DNA of 64,000 bases from Shimia sp. CNT1-13L.2 (GTDB taxonomy: Bacteria > Pseudomonadota > Alphaproteobacteria > Rhodobacterales > Rhodobacteraceae): positions 124,001 to 188,000 of the forward strand of contig NZ_JANDJO010000006.1 in NCBI RefSeq assembly GCF_024331145.1, given 5' to 3'. The notes beneath the pieces are model-generated. The model had not been told where the DNA came from and made no database searches. It saw nothing but the letters and a program-made list of their open reading frames with translations. Positions 56,340 through 64,000 of this stretch are shown here, piece after piece; within the stretch, counting starts at the first letter, position 1, and the number at the start of each line of letters is the position of its first letter. The position numbers were made by a program, and so were the translations under genes.

Positions 56340-56918
56340 CTAGCTTGCGGCGCGCAGATCCTCGACAGTGCGTCCATATCCGCCGCTGTCGACATAAGCT
56401 TTCTCGGCCCCCGTAAAGGTGCGGTCCAACGCATCGTTGCGATACGGAAACCGACCGAAAAGCCGGATGATCTCTCGATGGGCCCGGGCGTGTAGGATGT
56501 TGTCATCTCCACCTTCGGGCATCCGCTCTTTCATCAGGCGCACACAGCGTTCCTGGTCGCACAGGTTTTCGGAGTGCATCATTGGCAGGTAGAAGAACTG
56601 TCTGGCCGGCTCGTCGATCCGAAGGTCCCACTTTTTGTCCACGGCCGCCTTGGCCGCAGCCAGCGCAGCCCGATCAGACGCGAAGGCGCGGGATGTGCCG
56701 CGGAACATGTTGCGTGGGAACTGATCGTTCAAGATCACGTAAGCCAGAACACCGCTTGGATAGGTCAGCCACTGGGCGAAGTTGCCTTCCTGAGCCTTTT
56801 TCCACGTGTCCATGAACTTGTCTCTGATCTTCTGATCAAGCTCTTCGGACACAGCGTACCAACCCTCTGGCCCGGTTTCATCGAGCCAGAAACTCAAAAT
56901 CTCTTCGGGGCTGCTCAT
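56340..56918 (-). CDS. DUF924 family protein
   Basis: A 192-residue helical protein of DUF924 (TPR-like fold). Typical segments are ILSFWLDETGPEGWY, VILNDQFPRNMFRGTSRAF and FFYLPMMHSE. Function not established. Confidence 0.9.
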   Translation of the reverse strand: MSSPEEILSFWLDETGPEGWYAVSEELDQKIRDKFMDTWKKAQEGNFAQWLTYPSGVLAYVILNDQFPRNMFRGTSRAFASDRAALAAAKAAVDKKWDLRIDEPARQFFYLPMMHSENLCDQERCVRLMKERMPEGGDDNILHARAHREIIRLFGRFPYRNDALDRTFTGAEKAYVDSGGYGRTVEDLRAAS

Positions 56919-57018
56919 TGCCCTGTCTCCTCACCTTCATCACCACCCAAGTGACATAAAAACGTTACACAGGATGTTGTCAGGTTTAACAGTAACAATT
57001 TGCGTCAATGACGACATA

Positions 57019-58278
57019 TTATGTCGCCGTCGCGCTTTCTTCCTCTTCCTGGGCCGTTTCGATGGCAAATTCCTGCGCAACTTCAACCGCAACTGGTGAC
57101 GAAGTGGGCAAGACCGGCGCGTAAGCCCCTGTTTCTGCAACTGTTGCACGGCGTGTCATCCGGTACGCGGCATAGCCCCCCATCACTAGAAGCAAGGCCG
57201 CGATGAACAGGAAGAACCCCTGTGCGCCGATGGCCCCCATGATCCAGCCAGTCAAAACCGGGCCGGCAATTGCCCCAACGCCGTTGATGAAAACCATCCC
57301 GCCAGAAGCTGCGGCCATGTCTTCGACATCAAGAAAGTCGTTGGTGTGGGCGATCAGCAGCGAATACAGCGGGTTGGACATGCCTCCTACCAGCGTTGCC
57401 GCCACAAGCAGCATCCAGAAGCTGCTGCCCGATGCCATGCCGATCAATGCGCCGACACCACCCACGAGAGCAGCAACCATGATGAGGACACGACGGTCCA
57501 TCCGGTCCGACATCCACCCCAGCGGGTATTGAACAATCGTCGCGCCGACATAGAAGGCCCCTACAAAGATCGAGATTTCCCCAACGGACAGGCCAATCGA
57601 GGCCCCGTACACCGCCGACATGCCAAACTGTGCCGAGAACACGCCCCCAAGCAGGAACATACCGACAGCGCCCAAAGGCGAGTTCTTGGCAAGCTCCCTG
57701 AGGCTCATCGGTTTGGTGGCATCGAATGCCGGCGTCGGAGAAATGCTGAGAAGAATGGGGGCGAAGGAGATCGAAACCAGCACCGACGGGATGATGAACA
57801 AGACGTACCCCGATGGGTCTGCCGTCACCAAAAGCGCCTGTGCGGCAACGATCCCGATCATCTGGACAATCAAGTAGAGCGACAATGCCTTGCCGCGAGT
57901 CTCGTTGGTTGCTGCGTTGTTGAGCCAGCTTTCCGCGGTCACGTACACGCCGGAAAAGCAGAAACCGATGATCACGCGCCCGACGATCCACACCCAGGGA
58001 TGCGCGAAGGTTGGAAAGAGGATCAGAACAGCCGAAATGAACGAAGCAAGCGCCGCGAAGACACGCACGTGACCAACCCGGCGGATCATCTCGGGTGCCA
58101 TGCGCGACCCACCAAGGAAGCCAAGAAAGTAGGCCGACATGACAATCGACATCTCAAGCGTCGAGAAGCCCTCGATTTCACCGCGAATACCCAAAAGCGT
58201 TGACTGAAGACCGTTGCCGACCATCAGAAGCATCATGCCCAGCAGCAGCGCCCAAGCATTTGAAAGGAACATGAACAT
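57019..58278 (-). CDS. major facilitator superfamily transporter
   Basis: A 419-residue carrier with 12 predicted membrane helices, an MFS-type loop (GSRMAPEMIRRVGHVRV after helix 2) and GWMSDRMDRR after helix 8, and an acidic C-terminal tail (about 385-419, Ala/Glu/Val-rich) predicted to be cytoplasmic. Substrate unknown; it resembles YcaD-type carriers. AAGGAG lies 7 bases upstream of ATG 58278. A long perfect palindrome lies 45 bp upstream. Confidence 0.88.
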   Translation of the reverse strand: MFMFLSNAWALLLGMMLLMVGNGLQSTLLGIRGEIEGFSTLEMSIVMSAYFLGFLGGSRMAPEMIRRVGHVRVFAALASFISAVLILFPTFAHPWVWIVGRVIIGFCFSGVYVTAESWLNNAATNETRGKALSLYLIVQMIGIVAAQALLVTADPSGYVLFIIPSVLVSISFAPILLSISPTPAFDATKPMSLRELAKNSPLGAVGMFLLGGVFSAQFGMSAVYGASIGLSVGEISIFVGAFYVGATIVQYPLGWMSDRMDRRVLIMVAALVGGVGALIGMASGSSFWMLLVAATLVGGMSNPLYSLLIAHTNDFLDVEDMAAASGGMVFINGVGAIAGPVLTGWIMGAIGAQGFFLFIAALLLVMGGYAAYRMTRRATVAETGAYAPVLPTSSPVAVEVAQEFAIETAQEEEESATAT

Positions 58279-58322
58279 CGCGGTCTCCTTACTCGAATCC
58301 ACTGCGAGATAACGCGGTTGCG

Positions 58323-58349
58323 AGTCGCAGATAAACCTTATCTGCGACT
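58323..58349. promoter_or_regulatory. 27-bp palindrome upstream of the MFS gene
   Basis: AGTCGCAGATAA (58323-58334) pairs perfectly with TTATCTGCGACT (58338-58349) around ACC. It is 45 bp upstream of the MFS ATG and 32 bp past the queA stop. No T run follows on the minus strand, so an operator is as likely as a terminator. Confidence 0.6.
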
Positions 58350-58380
58350 TCGAAGTGTCAAACCCGGCAGAATACGACTC

Positions 58381-59427
58381 TTACGGTATCAGCAAAGACG
58401 CATCGCCATAGGAGAAAAATCTGTAGCGCTCTGAAATCGCATGATCATACACCCTGCGCATCCGATCCTGCCCCATGAGTGCCGAAACAAGCATCATCAG
58501 CGTGGACTTCGGCAGGTGGAAATTGGTCATCAAGGCATCGGCCACGTGAAAAGTGAAACTGGGGTAGATGAAAATGTCGGTTGCGCCTGTCCAGGGTGCA
58601 ATCTGTCCGCCACGTCCCGCGCTTTCGATCAGCCGAAGCGCCGTAGTGCCCACCGGAATGACCCGCCCACCGCCAGCTTTGGTGTCCGCGATTTCCTGCG
58701 CAGCGATCTCGCTGACCTGCCCCCACTCAGAGTGCATCTTGTGCTTGGTCACGTCGTCGACCTTGACCGGTAGGAAGGTGCCCGCACCGACATGCAGGGT
58801 GACATAGGTAAAGCCGACACCCTTCGCGGCAAGCCTCTCCAGAAGCGGCTCGTCGAAATGCAGCGATGCGGTGGGGGCCGCCACCGCTCCGGTGTTGCGG
58901 GCAAAGACGGTTTGATAGTCATCCTTGTCCTGCTCGTCGGCCGCGCGCTTGGCGGCAATATAGGGCGGCAAGGGCATTGCCCCGACATCCGCCAGCGCTT
59001 GGTCGAAATCATCTCCGGCAAGATTGAAACGCAGTTCCCCCTGCCCGTCCGCCTTGTGTTCAAGCGTGGCAGTCAAGGCATCCGAGAAAACGATCACTTC
59101 GCCTTCGCGGATTTTCTTCAATGGTTTCAACAATCCCATCCACGTGCCCGAGGCCTGCGGCTCAAGCAGGGTCACTTCGATCTTGGCGCGGGTTTCCCCT
59201 TCCGGCCCGCTGCGCGCCCGAAATCCCGTCAACCGCGCAGGGATCACCTTGGTGTCGTTGAGAACAAGCCGATCACCCGGCTGCAGCCAGTCGACAAGGT
59301 CGGTCACAACTTGATCCAATATTTCGTCCCCATTCGCCACCAGAAGGCGGGCAGAACTGCGAGGAGACGCGGGACGCGTCGCAATGAGGTCTTCGGGAAG
59401 GTCGAAGTCGAAATCGGAAAGCTGCAT
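58381..59427 (-). CDS. queA: S-adenosylmethionine:tRNA ribosyltransferase-isomerase
   Basis: A 348-residue enzyme that adds the epoxycyclopentanediol part of queuosine to tRNA. The start [19 protein letters not shown], the segment [29 protein letters not shown] and [18 protein letters not shown] match the family. The tgt gene is not in the window. The next gene upstream ends 5 bp from its start. Confidence 0.97.
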   Translation of the reverse strand: MQLSDFDFDLPEDLIATRPASPRSSARLLVANGDEILDQVVTDLVDWLQPGDRLVLNDTKVIPARLTGFRARSGPEGETRAKIEVTLLEPQASGTWMGLLKPLKKIREGEVIVFSDALTATLEHKADGQGELRFNLAGDDFDQALADVGAMPLPPYIAAKRAADEQDKDDYQTVFARNTGAVAAPTASLHFDEPLLERLAAKGVGFTYVTLHVGAGTFLPVKVDDVTKHKMHSEWGQVSEIAAQEIADTKAGGGRVIPVGTTALRLIESAGRGGQIAPWTGATDIFIYPSFTFHVADALMTNFHLPKSTLMMLVSALMGQDRMRRVYDHAISERYRFFSYGDASLLIP

Positions 59428-59432
59428 GAAGC

Positions 59433-62400
59433 TCAGTCTTTTAGCTTGGGTGGCGGGCGGCGGAAAATCTCTCGAAAGAAGCCCGGCGTCAAGGCCGATA
59501 GCGGATTGACGGATACTCGAAGTGCATCCGGCTGCCCTTGCAAACGATAGTTGAAGGCAATCAAGCCCTCTCCTTTCTTGGAGATCACCCGACCAATGGC
59601 ATTTACGAAGTAGATCGGCGAGATCGCACCCTGAAAGTCCATCTGCTTAGTCTTCATGTCATAAGCCCCATCCATCGAGACCCCCATCGAAGGACCGACC
59701 GCGCTGCTCTGTGTCACGATAATCTGCCGAGGCGTTAGACGGAACTGCCCGGACAGTTCGGAAAAAGTGATACCTGGTCCATTCAGCTGATCCAAGAGAC
59801 CGACAATACTGATCGCGTTGATCAATTCGGCAAGCGCCGGCGCGCCCTGAACTTTCACACCATTCGCAGCAACGGTGCCATCGTAGGTGCCCTTGCGTTC
59901 ATGAGGAACAAGCGAGACATCCATCGTGCCCTGCGGGGCGGCTTTGGCAAACCCAAGTGCATCGATCACCTGACCTGCCCGCTCTGAAAAAATGCGAAAG
60001 GCGCTGCGCCCGTTTTCGTGGGGAAGTACCTGGCCATTCACCGGGGCAATCCCGTTCAGGTTTCCGGAAAATGCGCCTCGAAGACCGCCCGATTGCACAA
60101 ACTCGGCCCGCACGCCGGAAAGAAACAGGCTTTCGCTGACCTGCACACGGTCAAGACGGGCAGAAATTGGCCCGGCAGCCTGCCCTCCGCTTGAGCGACC
60201 ACCACCCGTCGGCAAGCCCCGAACATCGGCGACACCTCCGGTAATCACCACCTCCGGAGACTTGCCCTTCCCACGCCCGCGCAACTCGGCCTGTCCCTGA
60301 AACCAGTTGCCAATCGAAAGCTCATCGAAACTGGCCAGCTGCAAACCACCAGCGTCACTGAGGGTCACACTCCCCTTTGCATCCAGTCCGGAGGCCGAGA
60401 AGGAAAGACGATCCACCTTGGCCGGTGTCGTCAAGGTCACATCCACCTCAAGTTCACCTGATTTCTCCTTCGGCTTGCTCCAGCCAATTGGTGCAAGCGA
60501 CAGGCGCACCCCGGAGACATCCGAGGACAAAGAGAGCTTGGGGGGCGTTCCCCTTGCGAAATCAATGCGAAAATCTGCTGTTCCCTGCCCCGTCACGGCC
60601 CCCTCTGGCAAGCCGATGTTGAATTCGTCAATCGCACGTTCGCTAAGTTCGCTGATGCCAACGAGCTCGCTCGTGGCCCCTTTCCCCCGCCCTATCCCGG
60701 TTTTGAAGGTGGCGGACACCGGAAGCGCGCCCACCACGCCTGTTCCCGAAATCGTCAGCAAATCGTTCGTGATGACGCTCTCAACCTGCCCGCGGATTTC
60801 CTTGTCCTTGATAAAATGTGAGGTTCGAATGTCGCTACTCGTGGCCTTGGCGACAAAGTGAACCTCTTCAATTGGCACCTTCTTCTTGAGGCGAAGCTTA
60901 ATGTCGCCTTCTGCTTTCACGTGCCCTTTGGCCAGGCCAACCGGAAGTTTGACCTTGTCCATGATCGAAAGCGGAGGCCGGTTCAACAGCGACAAAGCCG
61001 CGGTGATATCGCCCTGCGCCTTGGCTTGAACATGGGCCGGTGCAATTTTCTGCCGGGTATCCAGGATCGTGAAACCCGTCCCCGTGACATCCACGTCTCC
61101 GCCCTCGTCCGCCGTGACAATCCCTCGCTCCGCACCGACACGGAACTGATTGTCCTTGAACATCGCGTAACCGGCACCACCCTGGATGACCGGAAGGGCC
61201 TTCATGAAGCGCAGGGTCAGATCATGAAATTGAAAATCCGCATAGATTGACGGAGGTTGCGCGACACGGGATCTCACGGCCAGATTGATGTCACGCATAT
61301 TCATTTGGTGAACATTCTCTGAAATCCAGGTGCGCAGCTTGGGTTTCACCTGTTCCGGCCATAGGTTCAGGACAGACTCCGGATGCGTGGCGGTCATGTG
61401 ACCATTCAGGGCGTACTCCCAATTGTCTTCCCCGGTCGAGAGCTGGCCGTCCAGAAGCAGCATCTGCCCCCCCTGCCGCAACACCATTTGTCCGAGCGAG
61501 AGTTCAAAGGGATCAAGTTGCAATCTGAAGTCAGCAAACGACTGATCCAGCGAAACCGGTGTTTCCTCCAAGAGCATCGGGTTGACTTCAAGCTGGTCCA
61601 GTTGAAGCTGAACCACCATCTCTTCGGGCACCCCCTGCGTGAGCTTTCGCAGGTGGGCGGTTCCATGAGCAATCGCCCGCAACCAATTGGCCTGAATAGA
61701 CAATTCATCCAGCACAAGAGAATTTGTGCCTGGGTGATACGACAGATAGGTGTGGGCCTGCTCGAAGGGCACAGGGCGCACGCTTTCGTTGGGTTGAACG
61801 ACCCCTTCGCCGATCTGAAGTGCGATGCTGGTCTGACCCAGGGCACCATTTTCGTCGGTCGAAGCCCGCAAAGACCCGGAAATCGGCGCCCTCAGAATGT
61901 CGAGCCAGGCAAGCGCAGGTGTCTGCGACGCGATGTCTTCCGACGGCATATCCTCGAAGGTCACCCCGAAATCTGCGACGTCAGAGCCAAACCGCGTGGA
62001 ATACGTCACCTCAAGCGAAGACACATAGGCCCGCGCTCCGACAGCCACGAGGTTGGCCGACAGCGAAACGTCATCCCCGTCCCGTTTCAGACGTGCCTGC
62101 CCACCATCGATTGTCCATGCCTTGCCAGCGCGAACATCCTCATAGCGCAGGGTGACGGAGTCCAACTGAACACTGTCCAAATCACTCAGGCCGTCACGCG
62201 ACAGAACGGCTTTGATCTGACGCCCGATATCCGGAACTTGCGTTTGCCGGTTGATTGGATCAACCGACTGCCCTGCGCCACCGATTGCCACATCGATGGC
62301 CCCATCCCGAAGCCGGCGCACGATCAGGTAGATTCCAGAAATCCGTATAGAACTTGGGGCAATCTGCATATCCCCCAAGGCCCCGGCCGATAGCGCCGTT

Positions 62401-62657
62401 TCGATTTCCTCGACTTCCACGACACCGCCGGTGTCCGGGTCACTCAGAGTGATCCCCCGGGCCTGAATCCGGGGCGACCACCCCTCATCAACCACCAGCA
62501 AAATATCGCCGATTGTCGTCTCCAATTGGGGGAAGCGCTCGACCAGTTCTTGTTCGATGCGGTCCTTGGCCCAATCCGGCAGCGTGATAGGACGCCCGAC
62601 AACAGCAAAGATTCCAACCGCCACAAACAGGGCCAAACCGGCAAGGCTGATCAACAC
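59433..62657 (-). CDS. AsmA/YhdP-like giant envelope protein (DUF3971-type)
   Basis: A protein of at least 1074 residues with an N-terminal membrane helix ([19 protein letters not shown]) and a long beta-rich body of the AsmA-like/DUF3971 type. Such proteins bridge the inner and outer membrane and are thought to carry phospholipids. The first standard codon is GTG 62657, directly at the membrane helix; the frame stays open upstream through an Arg-rich stretch (PRPRRRRRIGLW) without ATG, GTG or TTG, so a CTG at 62729 might be the real start (see findings). queA follows 5 bp downstream. Confidence 0.85.
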   Translation of the reverse strand: MLISLAGLALFVAVGIFAVVGRPITLPDWAKDRIEQELVERFPQLETTIGDILLVVDEGWSPRIQARGITLSDPDTGGVVEVEEIETALSAGALGDMQIAPSSIRISGIYLIVRRLRDGAIDVAIGGAGQSVDPINRQTQVPDIGRQIKAVLSRDGLSDLDSVQLDSVTLRYEDVRAGKAWTIDGGQARLKRDGDDVSLSANLVAVGARAYVSSLEVTYSTRFGSDVADFGVTFEDMPSEDIASQTPALAWLDILRAPISGSLRASTDENGALGQTSIALQIGEGVVQPNESVRPVPFEQAHTYLSYHPGTNSLVLDELSIQANWLRAIAHGTAHLRKLTQGVPEEMVVQLQLDQLEVNPMLLEETPVSLDQSFADFRLQLDPFELSLGQMVLRQGGQMLLLDGQLSTGEDNWEYALNGHMTATHPESVLNLWPEQVKPKLRTWISENVHQMNMRDINLAVRSRVAQPPSIYADFQFHDLTLRFMKALPVIQGGAGYAMFKDNQFRVGAERGIVTADEGGDVDVTGTGFTILDTRQKIAPAHVQAKAQGDITAALSLLNRPPLSIMDKVKLPVGLAKGHVKAEGDIKLRLKKKVPIEEVHFVAKATSSDIRTSHFIKDKEIRGQVESVITNDLLTISGTGVVGALPVSATFKTGIGRGKGATSELVGISELSERAIDEFNIGLPEGAVTGQGTADFRIDFARGTPPKLSLSSDVSGVRLSLAPIGWSKPKEKSGELEVDVTLTTPAKVDRLSFSASGLDAKGSVTLSDAGGLQLASFDELSIGNWFQGQAELRGRGKGKSPEVVITGGVADVRGLPTGGGRSSGGQAAGPISARLDRVQVSESLFLSGVRAEFVQSGGLRGAFSGNLNGIAPVNGQVLPHENGRSAFRIFSERAGQVIDALGFAKAAPQGTMDVSLVPHERKGTYDGTVAANGVKVQGAPALAELINAISIVGLLDQLNGPGITFSELSGQFRLTPRQIIVTQSSAVGPSMGVSMDGAYDMKTKQMDFQGAISPIYFVNAIGRVISKKGEGLIAFNYRLQGQPDALRVSVNPLSALTPGFFREIFRRPPPKLKD

Positions 62658-62813
62658 CCAAAGGCCTATGCGACGCCTGCGACGTGGCCGCGGACGTTCT
62701 TCAGGCGCGCTATTTGGGGTCTCGTTCAGAGGTTTTCTCTTTCGGTTTGCTTTGGACTTGCCCGCCCTATCTCATCATATACGTTATGGCCACCAGACCC
62801 AAGGAATCTCAAG

Positions 62814-63275
62814 ATGTTTGAACTGCTTGACCCCGCTCCGGACTTCACACTTCCGGCAACCGGCGATGCAACTATCACGCTCTCTGACATACGCCCTTCC
62901 CCTGTCGTGCTCTTCTTCTATCCGCGCGACAACACCCCGGGCTGCACCAAGGAAGCCATCGGCTTTACCGAGGCGCTTGCAGAGTTTGACGCGCTCGGCG
63001 TGAAAATCATCGGCATCTCGAAAGACGATATGGCGTCACACGAGAAGTTCGTGGCCAAGAAGGAACTGGGAATGCCGCTGGTGTCCGACGCTGAAGGCGA
63101 TGCCTGCGAGCGCTACGGCGTCTGGAAAGAGAAAAAGATGTACGGCAAAACCTTCATGGGCATCGAACGGTCGACCTTTCTGATTGACACAGAGGGCCGG
63201 GTCGCCGCGATGTGGCGCAAGGTCAAGGTCGACGGACACGTCGCCGAAGTCCTGGAGGCGGCAAAAGCCCTGTGA
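62814..63275 (+). CDS. bcp: Bcp-type peroxiredoxin (thioredoxin-dependent)
   Basis: A 153-residue peroxiredoxin. The peroxidatic Cys44 is in RDNTPGCTKEA. The resolving Cys that Bcp often has five residues later is replaced by Ile; a Cys98 in EGDACERYG might substitute, or it works as a 1-Cys enzyme. ATG 62814 with AAGGAA upstream. Its stop overlaps the next gene (GTGA). Confidence 0.93.
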   Translation: MFELLDPAPDFTLPATGDATITLSDIRPSPVVLFFYPRDNTPGCTKEAIGFTEALAEFDALGVKIIGISKDDMASHEKFVAKKELGMPLVSDAEGDACERYGVWKEKKMYGKTFMGIERSTFLIDTEGRVAAMWRKVKVDGHVAEVLEAAKAL

Positions 63276-64000
63276 CACCCAAATCTCTGTCTCAAATGGC
63301 CGTCGAAGTGCTGACCACTGCCGACGGCCGCGCCAAAACGGCCCTTTCGCACAAATACGCTGTGGAGTGGTTTGCGTCTCGCAAGGTCGAAGCACCACTG
63401 GCCATCGGGGACGCAACGCCGCCCGACCGCCCGTCGCGTCCCGAAAAGCCCGAACTCCTATCGCCGCGTGATGTCCCCAAACGCCGCCCCGGCAGCCCGC
63501 AGGGACGCATCGCCCTGTTGCATGCCGTTGCCCATATCGAATTGAATGCCGTGGATTTGCATTGGGACATCGTCGCGCGGTTCACCGACACTCCGATGCC
63601 GCTTGGTTTCTATGACGACTGGGTCAAGTCGGCCAACGAAGAATCGAAACATTTCAACATGGTATGCGACTGCCTTGAAGAAATGGGCAGCTTCTATGGG
63701 GCGCTTCCTGCGCATGCAGGCATGTGGCGAGCCGCAGAAGATACGGCACAGGATTTCCTCGGGCGGCTGGCGGTGGTTCCAATGGTACTCGAGGCCCGCG
63801 GCCTTGATGTGACGCCCGGCATGATCGAGATCTTCAAGAAGGCCAATGAAACCCGGACCATCGAAGCGCTGAACGTGATCTACGCCGAAGAGGTCGGCCA
63901 CGTCGCATACGGGTCCAAATGGTTCAACTTTCTCTGCGGCAGGGACAACCTTGATCCCAAGGCCGAGTTCCACGCGCTTGTTCAAAAGTATTTCCACTCG
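63272..64000 (+). CDS. DUF455 ferritin-like protein (3' end outside the window)
   Basis: The first 243 codons of a gene that starts at GTG 63272, overlapping bcp by 4 bp, and runs off the right edge. The di-iron ligands of a ferritin-like four-helix bundle are visible: HIELNAVDLHWD, NEESKHF, LEARGLD and EEVGHVAYG. DUF455 proteins are related to the ferritin-like/MiaE group; function not established. Coupling to a peroxiredoxin fits an oxidative-stress role. Confidence 0.88.
   Translation, partial: MTPKSLSQMAVEVLTTADGRAKTALSHKYAVEWFASRKVEAPLAIGDATPPDRPSRPEKPELLSPRDVPKRRPGSPQGRIALLHAVAHIELNAVDLHWDIVARFTDTPMPLGFYDDWVKSANEESKHFNMVCDCLEEMGSFYGALPAHAGMWRAAEDTAQDFLGRLAVVPMVLEARGLDVTPGMIEIFKKANETRTIEALNVIYAEEVGHVAYGSKWFNFLCGRDNLDPKAEFHALVQKYFHS

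Overview
This 64-kb window is chromosomal DNA of a marine Roseobacter-type alphaproteobacterium (Rhodobacteraceae/Rhodobacterales). This is inferred from high GC with strong G/C third positions, SOS boxes of the alphaproteobacterial form GTTC-N7-GTTC, the ccm, mmsA and trpGDC-moaC-moeA-lexA neighbourhoods, and a GTA-type holin/endolysin pair. Nearly all of it is densely packed core metabolism. I see no tRNA or rRNA genes, insertion sequences, CRISPR arrays or integrated prophage.

Layout. 1-11 kb: end of an aminotransferase gene, a PpiD-like chaperone, trpE, a divergent polysaccharide deacetylase on the minus strand, then the tightly overlapped operon trpG-trpD-ung-trpC-moaC-moeA followed by lexA. 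11-18 kb: comEC (minus), gltX, gltA, a secreted-type RTX calcium-binding protein and a DUF2087 protein. 18-26 kb (all minus): an enoyl-CoA hydratase, the cytochrome c maturation genes ccmH-ccmF, a holin and a GH108 endolysin, ccmE, argC, murI and an acyltransferase. 26-31 kb: a fused indolepyruvate ferredoxin oxidoreductase divergent from a LysR regulator, with a dyad between them, then a candidate small RNA. 31-36 kb: purL, a ureidoglycolate-lyase-like gene, a GNAT gene, bolA, a 36-residue membrane protein and grxD, convergent with zapA and a coiled-coil partner. 36-42 kb: transketolase, YHS protein, GFA protein, DUF808, coaD, CBS protein. 42-51 kb: LysR, mmsA, three accessory genes, then isobutyryl-CoA dehydrogenase, 3-hydroxyisobutyryl-CoA hydrolase and mmsB, which with mmsA cover the distal valine pathway. 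51-64 kb: uvrA (SOS box) divergent from a rhodanese gene (sulfide-type operator), a methyltransferase, lipoamide dehydrogenase, DUF924, an MFS carrier, queA, an AsmA/YhdP-like giant, a Bcp peroxiredoxin and a truncated DUF455 gene.

The observations I consider most worth following are non-coding or very small: a candidate sRNA with an unpaired CCUCCC segment at 30965-31047; a double 22-bp palindrome inside a 90-bp duplication at 39569-39677; three ACCGACGT iterons at exact 11-bp spacing (41221-41254); a LysR-type dyad upstream of the ferredoxin oxidoreductase; a sulfide-repressor-like operator next to an SOS box in the uvrA/rhodanese intergenic region; and the GTA-type lysis pair placed inside the cytochrome c maturation genes.
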